This document shows positions 12,561 to 24,900 of a DNA stretch of 45,000 nt, piece after piece. Origin of the DNA: Chrysomallon squamiferum (taxonomy: Eukaryota; Mollusca; Gastropoda; Neomphalida; Peltospiridae); assembly GCA_012295275.1 (NCBI GenBank), contig CM022667.1, forward strand, positions 8,345,038 to 8,390,037, given 5' to 3'. The position numbers and the translations under genes are program-made. The notes beneath the pieces are model-generated. The model ran no database searches. It was given only the letters and a program-made list of their open reading frames with translations, and had not been told where the DNA came from. Position 1 is the stretch's first letter, and each line of letters opens with the position of its first letter.

Positions 12561-13739
12561 TTAATTGTAAAAATTATAGTTAATGTTATCCTACATATTA
12601 ATGATGTGCTTAAAACTGAACATTGCTAACCACATAAAACATAAATTTGCTCAGACTTTGGACAACGCCATGGGAACAGCAACAACTCTGTCAACGCCAC
12701 AGGACCAGGTGGAATCGCTGATTCAGCAGGTGGCAGAAGAGAATGGACTCGAGGTGATGGACCAGCTGAAACAAATAAACCCAGCCACAACCTCAGTCAG
12801 GTCGTCAGCAGCTTCAGAGGAACAAACAAAAGAGGACGACCTCTCCAGAAGGTGGGTTTTTTTTAATTAAATCTTGTATACAGCTTTAGTATTTCGATTT
12901 TTAAAACTTTTAAAACATCTGGTCATTGTTGTACTTAAAAGGCTGATGCCTTTTGATAAGGTTATTTTTTATAATCTTATTTTAGTATTTAGATTATGAC
13001 CTGTAGGAAATTTATTAAATATGTGGGGAGTGTTGTATTTTAACGGATGGTCCCTTTTTATAAGGCTGTTTTTAAATCCTGTATTAGTACTTGGATTTTG
13101 AACCAGAACAAATCTTATTAAGGTTTTGTGTACATACTTCATTGGTTGTTGATCTGTAGAAGATGTTGCATTTCTAGAACTCAGTTTTTTGTCAGTGGTA
13201 AATATTTTTTTTAAAATCTGTGTTATTAATGGCTGATGATTGTTCTAGAATGTTCTGTGTGATCACTGTAAAAATTAGTCATCATCTCTGGAATAAATTA
13301 TAAGTGTAATAATACTTTATGAATCTTGTGTCTTGGTTTGTGCTGTAAAAGGGAAGGTGCACATAAGGGGTACATGTTAGCTAATTTATAAAGTGTAGCC
13401 CATGCAATGACAGCCTTTGTTTCCACTAGCAGTTTTACAAAATAATCATGTTTGGCATCTAGCAGTGATTTAATAATAAAACTAGTGCCAACTGAAATCT
13501 AAACTGCTAAATATTTTATTTAGTAATAATAATTAAATACAAATATGTATTTATTATATAGAGAACTTTTTATTTTTTTGTTGTAATTTATTATTATTTC
13601 AGCCTGGGTAAAACAAATATATATATTTATTTCCAATAATTATACTATTGCATTGTTATTTTTTATTTGTATTTTGTATTCTTAAAAATAATTTTTTTTT
13701 TTTTTTTTTTTTTTCAGATTACAAGCCTTAAGGAACTGA
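9461..13739 (+). CDS. CHMP1A: Charged multivesicular body protein 1a (ESCRT-III)
   Basis: Eight coding exons: 9461-9467, 10600-10619, 11041-11118, 11319-11465, 12056-12124, 12307-12366, 12655-12851, 13718-13739 (stop TGA 13737-13739). They sum to 600 nt, or 199 residues; the family is about 196. The product starts [18 protein letters not shown], contains [17 protein letters not shown] and [21 protein letters not shown], and ends in DDLSRRLQALRN, which matches the C-terminal MIT-interacting motif (LxxRLxxLR). Family knowledge: a basic helical core polymerises on endosomal and midbody membranes, and the C-terminal motif recruits VPS4 and other MIT proteins for membrane scission. Sequence such as MDD...FQL, KGVTKN and [11 protein letters not shown] favours CHMP1A over CHMP1B. 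The first coding segment is 7 nt and the second a 20-nt microexon, both needed for the conserved N-terminus. Intron 4 begins with two extra copies of the exon 4 donor. Confidence 0.96.
10448..10500. repeat. (AC)n microsatellite, CHMP1A intron 2 region
   Basis: AC runs with short interruptions, about 100 nt before the 20-nt microexon. The long intron 9468-10599 is otherwise AT-rich with no feature seen. Confidence 0.9.
11435..11650 (+). repeat. 68-bp tandem triplication of the CHMP1A exon 4 donor
   Basis: Units begin CAAAGTGCAGACTGCACTGA at 11435, 11503 and 11571 and are almost identical. Each contains the last 31 nt of exon 4 and the donor AAAGGG|GTAAAC, giving potential donors at 11466, 11534 and 11602. 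Reading past the first donor gives an in-frame TAA ten codons later. The near-identity of the copies implies a recent event. Confidence 0.95.
12468..12557. repeat. (AAT)n microsatellite, CHMP1A intron 6
   Basis: About 30 AAT triplets, 98 nt before the exon 7 acceptor. Confidence 0.95.
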
Positions 13740-14155
13740 ATGCGAACTGTGTTTGAGTTACTAAATAAGACTTTACATCATGTGATTGGCCTTTCTCTGG
13801 GCAGTGGTTATCTGGTGCAGCAGTGAGATTTTCATCCTTATTCAGAAAAATGTTACCAGTTTGTATTGTTATGGGAATATGTTCTGGAAAGTGCTTTTAA
13901 CAAATAATTAAGGGTTTAATTTATGTGTTTAGGTCTATTTCCACAACAGAAACAGAAAAGAAAAGAAAAACATTTATTAATCCACATTATTTTCAGTTTA
14001 GACATTAATATTAACGTTATTCATTCTATGATGTCATAATGATTGTGATGTCGTTGTTGGTAAACTTGAATGTCAGCAGGGGCTGGATGCATGACCAGAA
14101 TTTGTGAGTAAAAAAATGTTTTAGTATAAATTTAATGTATTGAAAGAAGACGTTA

Positions 14156-14161
14156 AATAAA
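14156..14161 (+). promoter_or_regulatory. Candidate poly(A) signal of CHMP1A
   Basis: AATAAA in an A-rich stretch about 415 nt after the stop, followed by TTTGTCC. This is the first plausible canonical signal downstream. Confidence 0.4.
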
Positions 14162-16332
14162 AAAAAAAAAAATTTGTCCACACCTAAGTGAGATGAAATA
14201 GCCTTCTGGAAATTGTTGAGAGATTCTGGGGGCTTTGTCTCTTGGATCCTTGCCAGGGGCCCCAGTTTCCAGAACCTACTGAGAGGTTCATGCCCCCACT
14301 GTTGAGATCCCTGCTAAGTAAGTTTTTAAAATAATGCGTATATAAAACTTTAAATAAAAGTAACAGATATTCATTATGTGGAGCTGCATGGAAGTGTGTA
14401 ACAATATTAAACTGATATCTGCTGACAATCACTGCATTTTTTTATCGTTTTTTTAAAATTATTGTTTTTTAAAAAATAAAATCATTATTCAGAGTCATTA
14501 TCAACTATTGTACTAAATTCTGTTTGATTGTTAATTAAGAATGTAAAGATTTTATGTTTCTAAACATTTTCAGTATCATGACAACCATTTGTGTAGATGA
14601 AAAGCTATTAAAATTTTCATTTTTATAAAAAAATGCTTAATGTGCATTCAACTTCATAATTTGTATTTATAAATTAACAAAATTTAAGAGATTCTGTGTT
14701 CAGACAATTAAATAAATTATTAATGCTTCATACTAAAATAAGCTTTGAAAATTATTATTTTATTTTTTGTTCAATGTGGATTGTTAACAGCCTTGACCAT
14801 AGCATAATCAGCCAGTCTGGCCAGTGTCTGTAGATGATTCATCAAACACTAGGGAATGCACTTCTGTATAATTCCTATATACCAGTGAAAAATGTACAGA
14901 CACTGTATGAAGACTTTGTGATAAATAATGCATGTTTAACACAGAATCCTTTCAATGGTGGTTGGTGTTAATGTTAAATAAAAAATTTTATTTTGAACAT
15001 TTATTTTTAAAATAAGGCAGAGCTAATGACCTGGACTATCACATGTGTACATTTTCACGTACAGAACACAAACACATTTTCAATTATGTTTGTTATTAGC
15101 ATATGTTTTTAGCTTTAAATTATGAAAATAATGTGTGTAATGTTACCTGGAGTTGGTGTATTTTAAATCATTCAACAAAATTGTGTTACTTTATTTTCTG
15201 ATGTCTGAAACGTACACCGTGTACAAATTTCATGACTAAAAGAAATGCCTAAATGGAGTCAGTTGTACATCACTTTTATTTAAAAATCAGAAATATTGTA
15301 AACAGACTAAATGTTTTTGTTCTTGTACCATCAGTATATAAAGGAATATGATGTAAATATGTAATATTAACATAACAATTTAATATGATAAGAACAGCTT
15401 ATATATATTTAAAAATTTCATTTAATATTTTTCTTTTTTTTACTATATTTAAACTTTTTTCTTTTTTTTTAAACTTGACACTAATTAAAAGATTTTAACT
15501 AAATTTTGTTAAATTTTGTTTGGTCTAACTATTCATCTTTACAAAATTAATGTAAAATTTGGATAGCCTGCTTCTGTTACTTAATAATAATAATAAGTAA
15601 CTTGTCATAAAACATAATTTCTGTAAGAAAAATATACGATGGTTTTAAGCAATTCTATTTTTGTCTTGAGAAAAGACAGAATTAATTAAGCCTAGCTATG
15701 AAATAAAATAAACGTACAACAGATTTCATTATTTGTTAACACCACACAAAACTGAACCACAGAGACCAATACTGGCAGCTTGAGATTTATAAAAAAAACT
15801 GTTTCATTTTATAAGTTGTGAGCAATGCAGACTGATTCATTATGCATTGAACCGATTCATTTATTCTGTAAATAGTGCTCTGTATAATTGTGTGATCTGT
15901 ATAATGTTCTATTAAATCATTTGTTATGATTATGTTTACGTTGTTTGTTTTGTACTAGAGATAACATTCATTTCTTACTAAAACTGTTACAGATTTAAAA
16001 ACAGTTTGAAATATATAGCCTAGCTGATTACAGAATCATTTATTTTCTTTATATTAATTGATTTATATTTTGTGTAAATTAAGTATCAAAGCCTAAGCAT
16101 AAATATATATATATATATATCTATATATATATTTTGTTTTTATTATATTTAATATGCATATAAAACAAAACTGCAAAGAAAGATTTTAAAATTTGAATAT
16201 CTTCATTCATGTGATAACAAAATTTAAACAACATAGTTAAAACGAGTGTTTTTAATGTATCCCTGTTTCCCTTGCATTCAGTCAGTGTTGTAGACATTTC
16301 ATGTAAATTAAAAGTCTTGTTTCACTGAGTAA
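14162..16332. other. Convergent intergenic region between CHMP1A and DIS3
   Basis: AT-rich, probably 3' UTR of both genes plus spacer. On the minus strand, TTTATT at 16039-16044 and 15860-15865 (AATAAA for DIS3) are candidate DIS3 polyadenylation signals. A short GC-richer patch at about 14190-14310 is not identifiable. I see no open frame with protein character. Confidence 0.6.
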
Positions 16333-16575
16333 TCAGGTTTTTAGTTTTTTCTGTGGAGGCTCAGTCAGGTCTGTTCTATCAGGTACTGCAGGAACAGAAA
16401 AACCGGGAATCTGAAATAAAAATGTTTTAACACAATAACTGATACTGTGTAAACATTAAAAATACCCTATGCCCTTTGATAACTCCATCACTGATTCTTA
16501 AACATACAATAAACATACTTTTAAACAACAATTTTAAACTAAAATTAATTAGATGTGTTTGTGTATAGATAGATA

Positions 16576-16665
<90 letters not shown>

Positions 16666-19524
16666 AGCATGCTTATCTCTCTATACACATACATTGTTCA
16701 AATATATACATAGAAGTTGAAATTGAATCTCAAGATATTGAACAATGTTTTATTAATGAGTTTATAATTCTGTTTTCAACAGCTGTGTGCTGTTTAATAA
16801 AACACTTTAACGTTATGTAAAATGACACGTAACTAAAACTTACATGTGGAGTGACCAGCTGGAGAGAGAGTTTCATGTGCTGTATGTTAGACCTGTCTAT
16901 ACTCATCTGAATCACTACTCTGTCAAACACATGCAGCACCACATCACCTGCTGTCTGTGTGTTCTCCTGAAACATTTAAACACCATCAACACTTGATAAG
17001 AAAATACATGCAGGTTTAATTTTTCAGAATATTCTTGACATAAAATCTATATCAGAAAATGTATCTATATAACAAACACACACATACAGACATACACACA
17101 GAGAGACACACACACACAAAAATTTAGGTAAGTTAATTTTGTAAAGGTATTTAATACAACTGGATGATCTGGTATCCACATATTTTTCAACTGATAAAAA
17201 AAAGAATAATAAAATCACAAAAATTAAGTATTATTAATATTATTACAGAAAAACAAACAAACAAACAAATAAATAAAACTAATAATGGAAAAATAAATAA
17301 GTGTACATTGATAACAACAAAAAAAAAAAATAAATAATAATAATAATAAAATTAAAAAAATAAAATAAGCAAAAGATATAAAAATATGTTTTGAACAAAA
17401 GCCATGTTAAATTTTGTGTTCTCACCTCTTCATTGTAGACAAAGAGATTTTTGGAGGACTCTGTGTTGAGGAAGATGGTTCCCTCCAAACCATACTGCGG
17501 AATGAGAACCTGAACTGCATTTTTCCTCACAAAGAGAATGTAGCCCTCCTCATCCTGGACTCGGTTTTTGAAAAACAACTACAACAGAAAACAAAAAACA
17601 AATACCAATGTATCACATCCAGTATTAAACAAATTTAAATAAAATGTTAAAACAAATATTATTCAGGGATTTTGTCACATGCAGAGTTCACGACAAACCT
17701 GTCTTGAGTTGTTAAACAAAAAATAAATGAAACACTTGTCTAGAACTTGTCTCACTAACATTTTTAAACAAATCAAGCTGGGAAATGACATCTAATGTTA
17801 TGAAAACAGTTTAACTATGGTGGAAGTGGATCATTCTGAGACATGATGTGATGGCACAATACAAAAGAGGCTGAGGTTTGACTTGGTGTGTTGAGACTGC
17901 TAAAGTGGATACTACAGGTGAGTACACAGTGTACATGCTGCAGACATCACTAGGGGTAATCACAGAGTTTATTAACCTGCCAACTTGTTACAGTGACTGG
18001 GTGTAGAGTTAAAATATTTTACAATGCTGTCAGTCACTGGTTCACTTCTCAGCACTGATGCAAATATCACACAGACTGATAACAGTTAACAGTTACAGTG
18101 TATAGATACTGTGTGTGTAACTGGCTAGTTACTGTATAGTTACAGTATAGTTACTGTGTGTGTAACAGTGTGTAGTTACTGTGTAGTTTACCTGTGTGTG
18201 TAACAGTGTGTAGTTACTGTGTAGTTTACCTGTGTGTGAAGATTAACTGATGCTCTGCCTGCATACTGCGCCATCTTGTGTCGATAGTTCAAGTTGTTAC
18301 ACACTGACTGAAAACAAAACTTTCTCAGTTAAAACAATCAACAAATTCTTGTTTAATTTGATTTGATATAACCAATTCCATTTAGTTATAATTGATCTTA
18401 TAATTGATGTTATAATGTGACAGTTAAACAAAAAAAGAAGGTTCAAGTTTTCTTTATAATATTATAATATATTCCACATTTTATATAAACAAAACTACAT
18501 CTGTATACCAATAATTTCATTAATTTTTATATTTATATTTATATTTAAACACTGCATTCTATATAATCTAAGTTATTATTTTTACAAAAAGTTCCAGTAT
18601 AGTATAATGTTTATAAACATTTCTAGTACAGTATTATTATTTCTAAACAGTTCTAGTACAGTATTATTATTATTGTTTACAGACAGTTCTAGTAGAGTAT
18701 TGCTGTGTTTACAAACAGTTCCAGTACACTGATTATAATGTTTACCTGTGTTTTGTGTTTGTCAAGCAGATCAGGGTATGAGGCGTCTGCTCCAATACAC
18801 ACAGCTAGCAGGCGATGTACAATGATGTCAGAGTATCTAATTAAAATATAAATATTTACTTAATTATCAAATCTGACAAGATTATATTCGATGTACAATG
18901 ATGTCAGAGTATCTAATTAAAACATTACAAACAGTTATTTACTTAATTATAAAATATATTGTAGATATTGAACATATTTTTCATGGGCAATATAAAAAGG
19001 GCAAAGAGAGTCAAACACTTTTTTGTAAAAATAAAATAAAAAATTCAGTATTAAGTGGGTTTATAACTGGGAAAGTTAGACAGATTGGGACACATTACTT
19101 CACAAGTAAAAACGTTACTTAATGTACTGCTAAGCAACCCAGTGGACACAGAAGCTGAATCTTACCGTCTGATGGGTGAGGTGAAGTGGGTGTAAATGGG
19201 CGCGGCTAGGCCGTAGTGGTTGTACTGTTCAGGTGGGAGCATGCCGCTGCTGAAGTAGACCGCCTGCATCATGCACCTCGTTGTCATGATTCGCAGCATC
19301 GTGTTGAAGTACGGGTTCTCTGGAAGCACTGCTCTGTCTAGACTGTCTGCCAGGCTTTTTCCACAGGATACATCAATGTGTAAACCCTGAAAGAAAAATA
19401 AGTAGTCTGTTTACATTCTGTATTCACAAATCATGTCTCTGTTATTGGTGTTCCTAAGTACATAGGTGTGTTTGTTTGTATACACATGCATCTGTTAGTG
19501 AATGAGTGTGTTTCTGTGTACATG

Positions 19525-19581
<57 letters not shown>

Positions 19582-21814
19582 GAACATGCCTCTGCGTATG
19601 CTTAATGTGATCATGCCATATACAGTCCAGTGAAATTTGTCTCAAGAACATTTTTCTTTGCTTGTCCTCAGTCTCCAACAAAAAAGCTTACTTTAGAATT
19701 AGCAGCTTTGATGAGGGGTTCGAAGTTTGATGGGGGTGGGGCAGGGTGTCTCCGGAGACAGGCACAGTCGGGAAATTCTTCTAATGTCTTCTTAGCAACG
19801 GAAATGTTAGCTAGCAACATGAACTCTTCAACCATGGAGTTTGCGTCTCTGAAATAACAAAACATCAACAACTGGACAACTTATCTTAAATTTCGTTTGT
19901 AATTTTATTTTGTTAATACTCTCATTAGACAATTTCCTAAGTAAATATTACAATTATTTAATTATCCATTTTAACCAGTGTCACACAACTGGTATTTATC
20001 TGTCTATGAGAAGGAAATGTGTTTCAAACATCCTTTGCTTTTTATCAGTAAGAACAACCCAAAGATGTGGCAGCTATTGTATATTTTAGATGCTGTAAAT
20101 ACCAAAAAAATTAAAAAATAAAAGAAAATGTTAAAAGAAAAACAAAAAAAATACAATAAAAAAGAGAAATTTATAATAATGATAATAATAATAATAATAA
20201 AAACAACAACAGCAATAATAATAAAGCTTTAAAATCAAAAACAAATCATGCATGAAACTTAATAACATTGATAATAATAATTAAAACATTGTTAAAAAAT
20301 ATTACATTACAGGATAATACTAATTATAAGGAAGTAAATTACAAAATAATATGTAAAACTCTGTTTAATAAATTAAAACAAACCTGATTTCTTTTGTCTG
20401 TACGTCTATAGGATCGTGTGTCTCGCTGTCGACATGGAAACGAACTTCAGAAGACGCCAAACACAAAGCTCTGTAAAATAAAATTCATCGTTAAAAAATA
20501 TGTAGAGAATAATTTTAATTTATTCATTCTTAATTAGGTGACAAATGAAATGTACTGAAAATGTAATAAAGTTGTTACTTTAAAATTATCAGTTAAAATA
20601 ATTTAAAATTAAACTGTGACACAGTTTTGTATATTTATTATTATTTTTTTTTTTTTTAAATAAATAATCAATAGACACTATCATAACTGCTAGAAATGAC
20701 CAAATTTACTGATAAATATATAAAAATAATTAAACAAAATAATAATAAAAATAAAACATTTTAAAAATCAATTATCTTATTATAAGAGGGCTTTTCTGTG
20801 TTTGAAAAAAAAGATTTTATCAAATAAACTTTTTACCCGTTATCAATTCTCTTCTTTTTCAGTGTTTTTGCCAGTTTGTTCAGCCACCTCAAACTCTCGG
20901 TGACATCGTCATTTAATTTAGGATCATCAATCCTCAACTGGGCCTCTGCATACGTCAGTGATGCCTGTTACAAAAAGAAAATACAAGTCTACACTCACTG
21001 AAAAATAATAATGTACGTCAATACAGAAATATAAACAACAGATGAATAATTCCATTTATTATTAACTCACCTTTGAACAGATAACACTTTTTGTAAATGT
21101 TGTTTTCACAATCTCAGCGTCTTTTGTCATCTCCCAAATCACAGTAAAAGCGAGTCTGAAATAAAGAAACCTCTTTTACAAAAGATTACATTTGATGGAG
21201 ATAACTCTGCGAACGTTAAATAGAATAAAACAACAGAAAAATATCTTTATATGGATCGTGCTGTTTTGTTGTAGATGGATGTTTTAGTCTGTGTGTTACT
21301 GTGTGAGATCTGTTTCCTATAGCTGTTTGTGGATTTAACAGTTGAAATATAAACTTGTTGGATTGTGAAGATTCACTGGTAAATATCATACCTGTCTACA
21401 TTACTACGCAGTGAGCAGAGATTTGAACTTAGAAGCTCTGGAACCATATCTATTCTCTAGAAAATAATAAAATATAAAATAAATAAACAAATAATAATAT
21501 TTTGTTTCTCTTTGCATTTAAGCCACTGTTTTACTGATTCAATTTTAAAGGTGATTGGAAAAAATTCAGATCTAATATTCATTAAAAATAATATGATTTT
21601 TTTTTACTGAATTATTTTATTGCACAGTGAAGAAAAAATTATTCAGATTATAAATTTAGATATGTGCAGTATATAAAGAATGTGTGTTCTGAGAGAGAGA
21701 GAGAGAAAAAGAGAAAAAGAATAAGAGAGAGAGAAGATCTAAGAGAGTCTCAGAGAGAGAGAGAGAGAGAGAGAGACGTCTGTGTTTGAAAGAAAGAGAG
21801 CAAGAGAGAGTGAG

Positions 21815-21862
<48 letters not shown>

Positions 21863-21880
21863 CGTCAAGTTTGTCTTACC

Positions 21881-21913
<33 letters not shown>

Positions 21914-24900
21914 TGTGTTTGTCTTACCAGAGAGAGAGAGAGAAAGAGAGAGAGTCTGTGTTTGAGAGAGATGAAAGAGAGACAAGAATAAGAGAGCACG
22001 TCTGAAAGATCTAACATTCTGTCTCACTGTTACACTGTGTATGTACGTCTGTGTTTATCTTACCATGTCTGTCAGGTACACAGTTGTCCCTCTGTGTTGG
22101 CTGCCTCCTTGTCCAACGCTGTCCCTGTGTTTGTCTTACCATAAAATGTGACAGGTACACAGTGTGTGAACGCCGTCTGTGTTTAGATCAAACCATGTCT
22201 GTAAAAACAGAATAAAATGTGACCCTCAGACTGTGCTGCCAACTTTAGATCAAACCACAAAAACAGAATAAAATGTGACACGTCAGCGATGTGCACGCCA
22301 ACCTAGATCAAACCACAAAAACAGAATAAATTACCCAAAATACAAACTGAACATTTTACTATTCTATCACTCTTCTACATGTTAATGAAGATCTCAACTC
22401 TCCTCAGTATTAAATTATTATTATTCAATCTTTTATATCAGTTCAAACAACTACTACTGATTTTGATGTGAAATGTAAACACCATTTGTTATAAACACAT
22501 GAGCTTACAGAATTGAACAAAAAAATGCTTAGCAAAGAAACAAAACTATTTCAGAATGCTACAGAACTGTTATACAATAATAAATTTTCATTCCACACTT
22601 TCGCACACTTATTGTGATTAATATAATTCTTGAAATTTCATTTCAAATTAAGTTTTACTCTGAAGAGAAAACGTGATGATAAAAACATGAATACTTCAAG
22701 ATGGCCGTTTTCAAGCTCTCTGCAGTGTAGCGCATCATCAATATCTGTGCAGCCAGGCGGGTCCACACTACACACAGTGATGTGCCGCAAATCCTGTCGA
22801 CGAGTCATGTCCTGAATTGAGAAAAAGTTTAACATTTTTATACCCTTCTCTTTCTATTTACTTTCTCCTCCCAGTTTCATTCATGTACTACTTAACATCA
22901 AAAAGCAAGTGGAAAGAAAAATTAATTTAAATCTAGTAATTGCTTTAGTATACCAAACTTTTAAAAAGATAATATTAAAACAGTAATATTATACAATACC
23001 TGTTACTTTATTTAAATACTATAAATTTTAAACAACAACTTTAATTAGTTATTGTAAGTAAATAGATAATAATGAATGTTAAAATAACCTATAAAAAAAT
23101 AAAAATAAATAAATATATATATATAAAAATAAAACAACAAAACAACAACAACAACAACAATAATAATAATACTAATATAATAAAGAAACAAAACAAAAAT
23201 AAAGTAATAATAATAATCAAAAAATTAATAATAATAATAATAATAAATAGCACAACACTCTAACTCTGATGTACCTCGTCTGTAATGCTCCAAGGCATCT
23301 TGGGAAGACAGGAGAGCACAGTTTCAGAAAATCCCGAGTGTGGAACGTCGTGTTCCAGCAGAAGAACTTCATTTTCTGTCTCCTTGTCCCCTACTGCTCC
23401 TAGCTTCTTCACAAAATGTCCCTGAAACATCCACACATTAGTAATAAACTTGTCTTTATCAGTTTACTCCGAATTATCAATTTTACAACCATCTAAGCTC
23501 AGCTGTGTTTTCTTCACAGATTTCATTCTTCTTATCTCTAAATAACTGAATTTTTATTTCTATTTTTATTTATTTTTTAAGTGATACTTACCTATGCACA
23601 CCTGATTAATATTATACTAATTTATTATATTTTTACCTTTGGAAAGCTGATAATGTTTTTTGCTGGGGGGCTGTAAATTTGAAATAATGTTATTTGGTTC
23701 TCAAAAATAGCATTTGATGAAATAATTTGTTTTTCCTGTGGCACTTACCTGTCAAATAAAAAAAAAAGTTCTATGAGACTTACCTGTGGATACCTGGAGT
23801 TCCTCGTCCAGCTGTCTATGGCCACAATGATTCGCTGACCAGCCAGCTCTTCAGCTTGTCGAGTCTCAATTCTGATTTTTGGAATCCGCTTTTCTGCTGG
23901 TACAAACAAATGTCTTCTGCTCTAAAAATAAATAAATAAACAAAGTCATACAAACGTAAATATAATCAATGTTCATGGTATTAACATTTATCACTGACAC
24001 TCATTCACATCCACAGACGGACATACACACAAAAACACACATCTATACATCAGATAAAATGTTACATACATCTGTCTGTAAGTAATCTATCACTCTGAAC
24101 AGTCTACATATAAAGTTATAAAACTTTGCACCTCTTTCAGGCTGGAGGGTTTAAGAATTCCACAATACTGCCTCCACTTTCTCTGGATAACTCCGATTAT
24201 TTTACCAGTTGGCTGACGCAGTTCTTTAGGAATTCGACTCTTCACGAGTTCATCCTGCAAATAAACATAAAATAATCTTTATTGTATTTTATTACCTTTT
24301 AATTTTTTATCTGACTTAAAAGAATGAATAAAAGACTGTTTAACAGAACTCAGTGTTTATATTTTTCAGTAAGTATCTGTAATAATGAAGAAAAAATGTT
24401 GACATAATTTTATAAGTTATTTTCTATTTTCAGCTGGGAATATAGCGATAAAAAAAGAATATGATGAGAAATCACACTCATAACAGACAAAACCAGTTCT
24501 TTTATATAAAAATACAGATTAACAGGTAAAAAAAAAAAATAACAATAATAATGAAATAGAATAAAAAGAATAAAAAAATTATGATATGATATGGATGGAT
24601 GAATGTATGTATAAATATACAAATATATATATATGCACACACACACACACATATGTATATATACATCTACATATACATACATACATATATTTATGTATAT
24701 AAACCACACAAAACAACAAACAACTGTGTCTGTTCTATTATATATAATAAATTTTGTAAAATAAAACTAAGAAAATGACCTCGTTCAGCTCATCCTCTTC
24801 AACTGTTTTGTTTAACTCATCATCGAGAACCAGAGACGATGGACAACTCCACTCCTCTTCAGGCAACATCTCCACTGCAACGATGTCCCCGTGGACAGCG

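Noticed and set aside
14184-14432. Minus-strand 82-codon frame in the CHMP1A/DIS3 spacer
   Set aside because: No homology that I recognise and no exon structure. The GC-richer patch could be an old mobile-element fragment, but I cannot support that.
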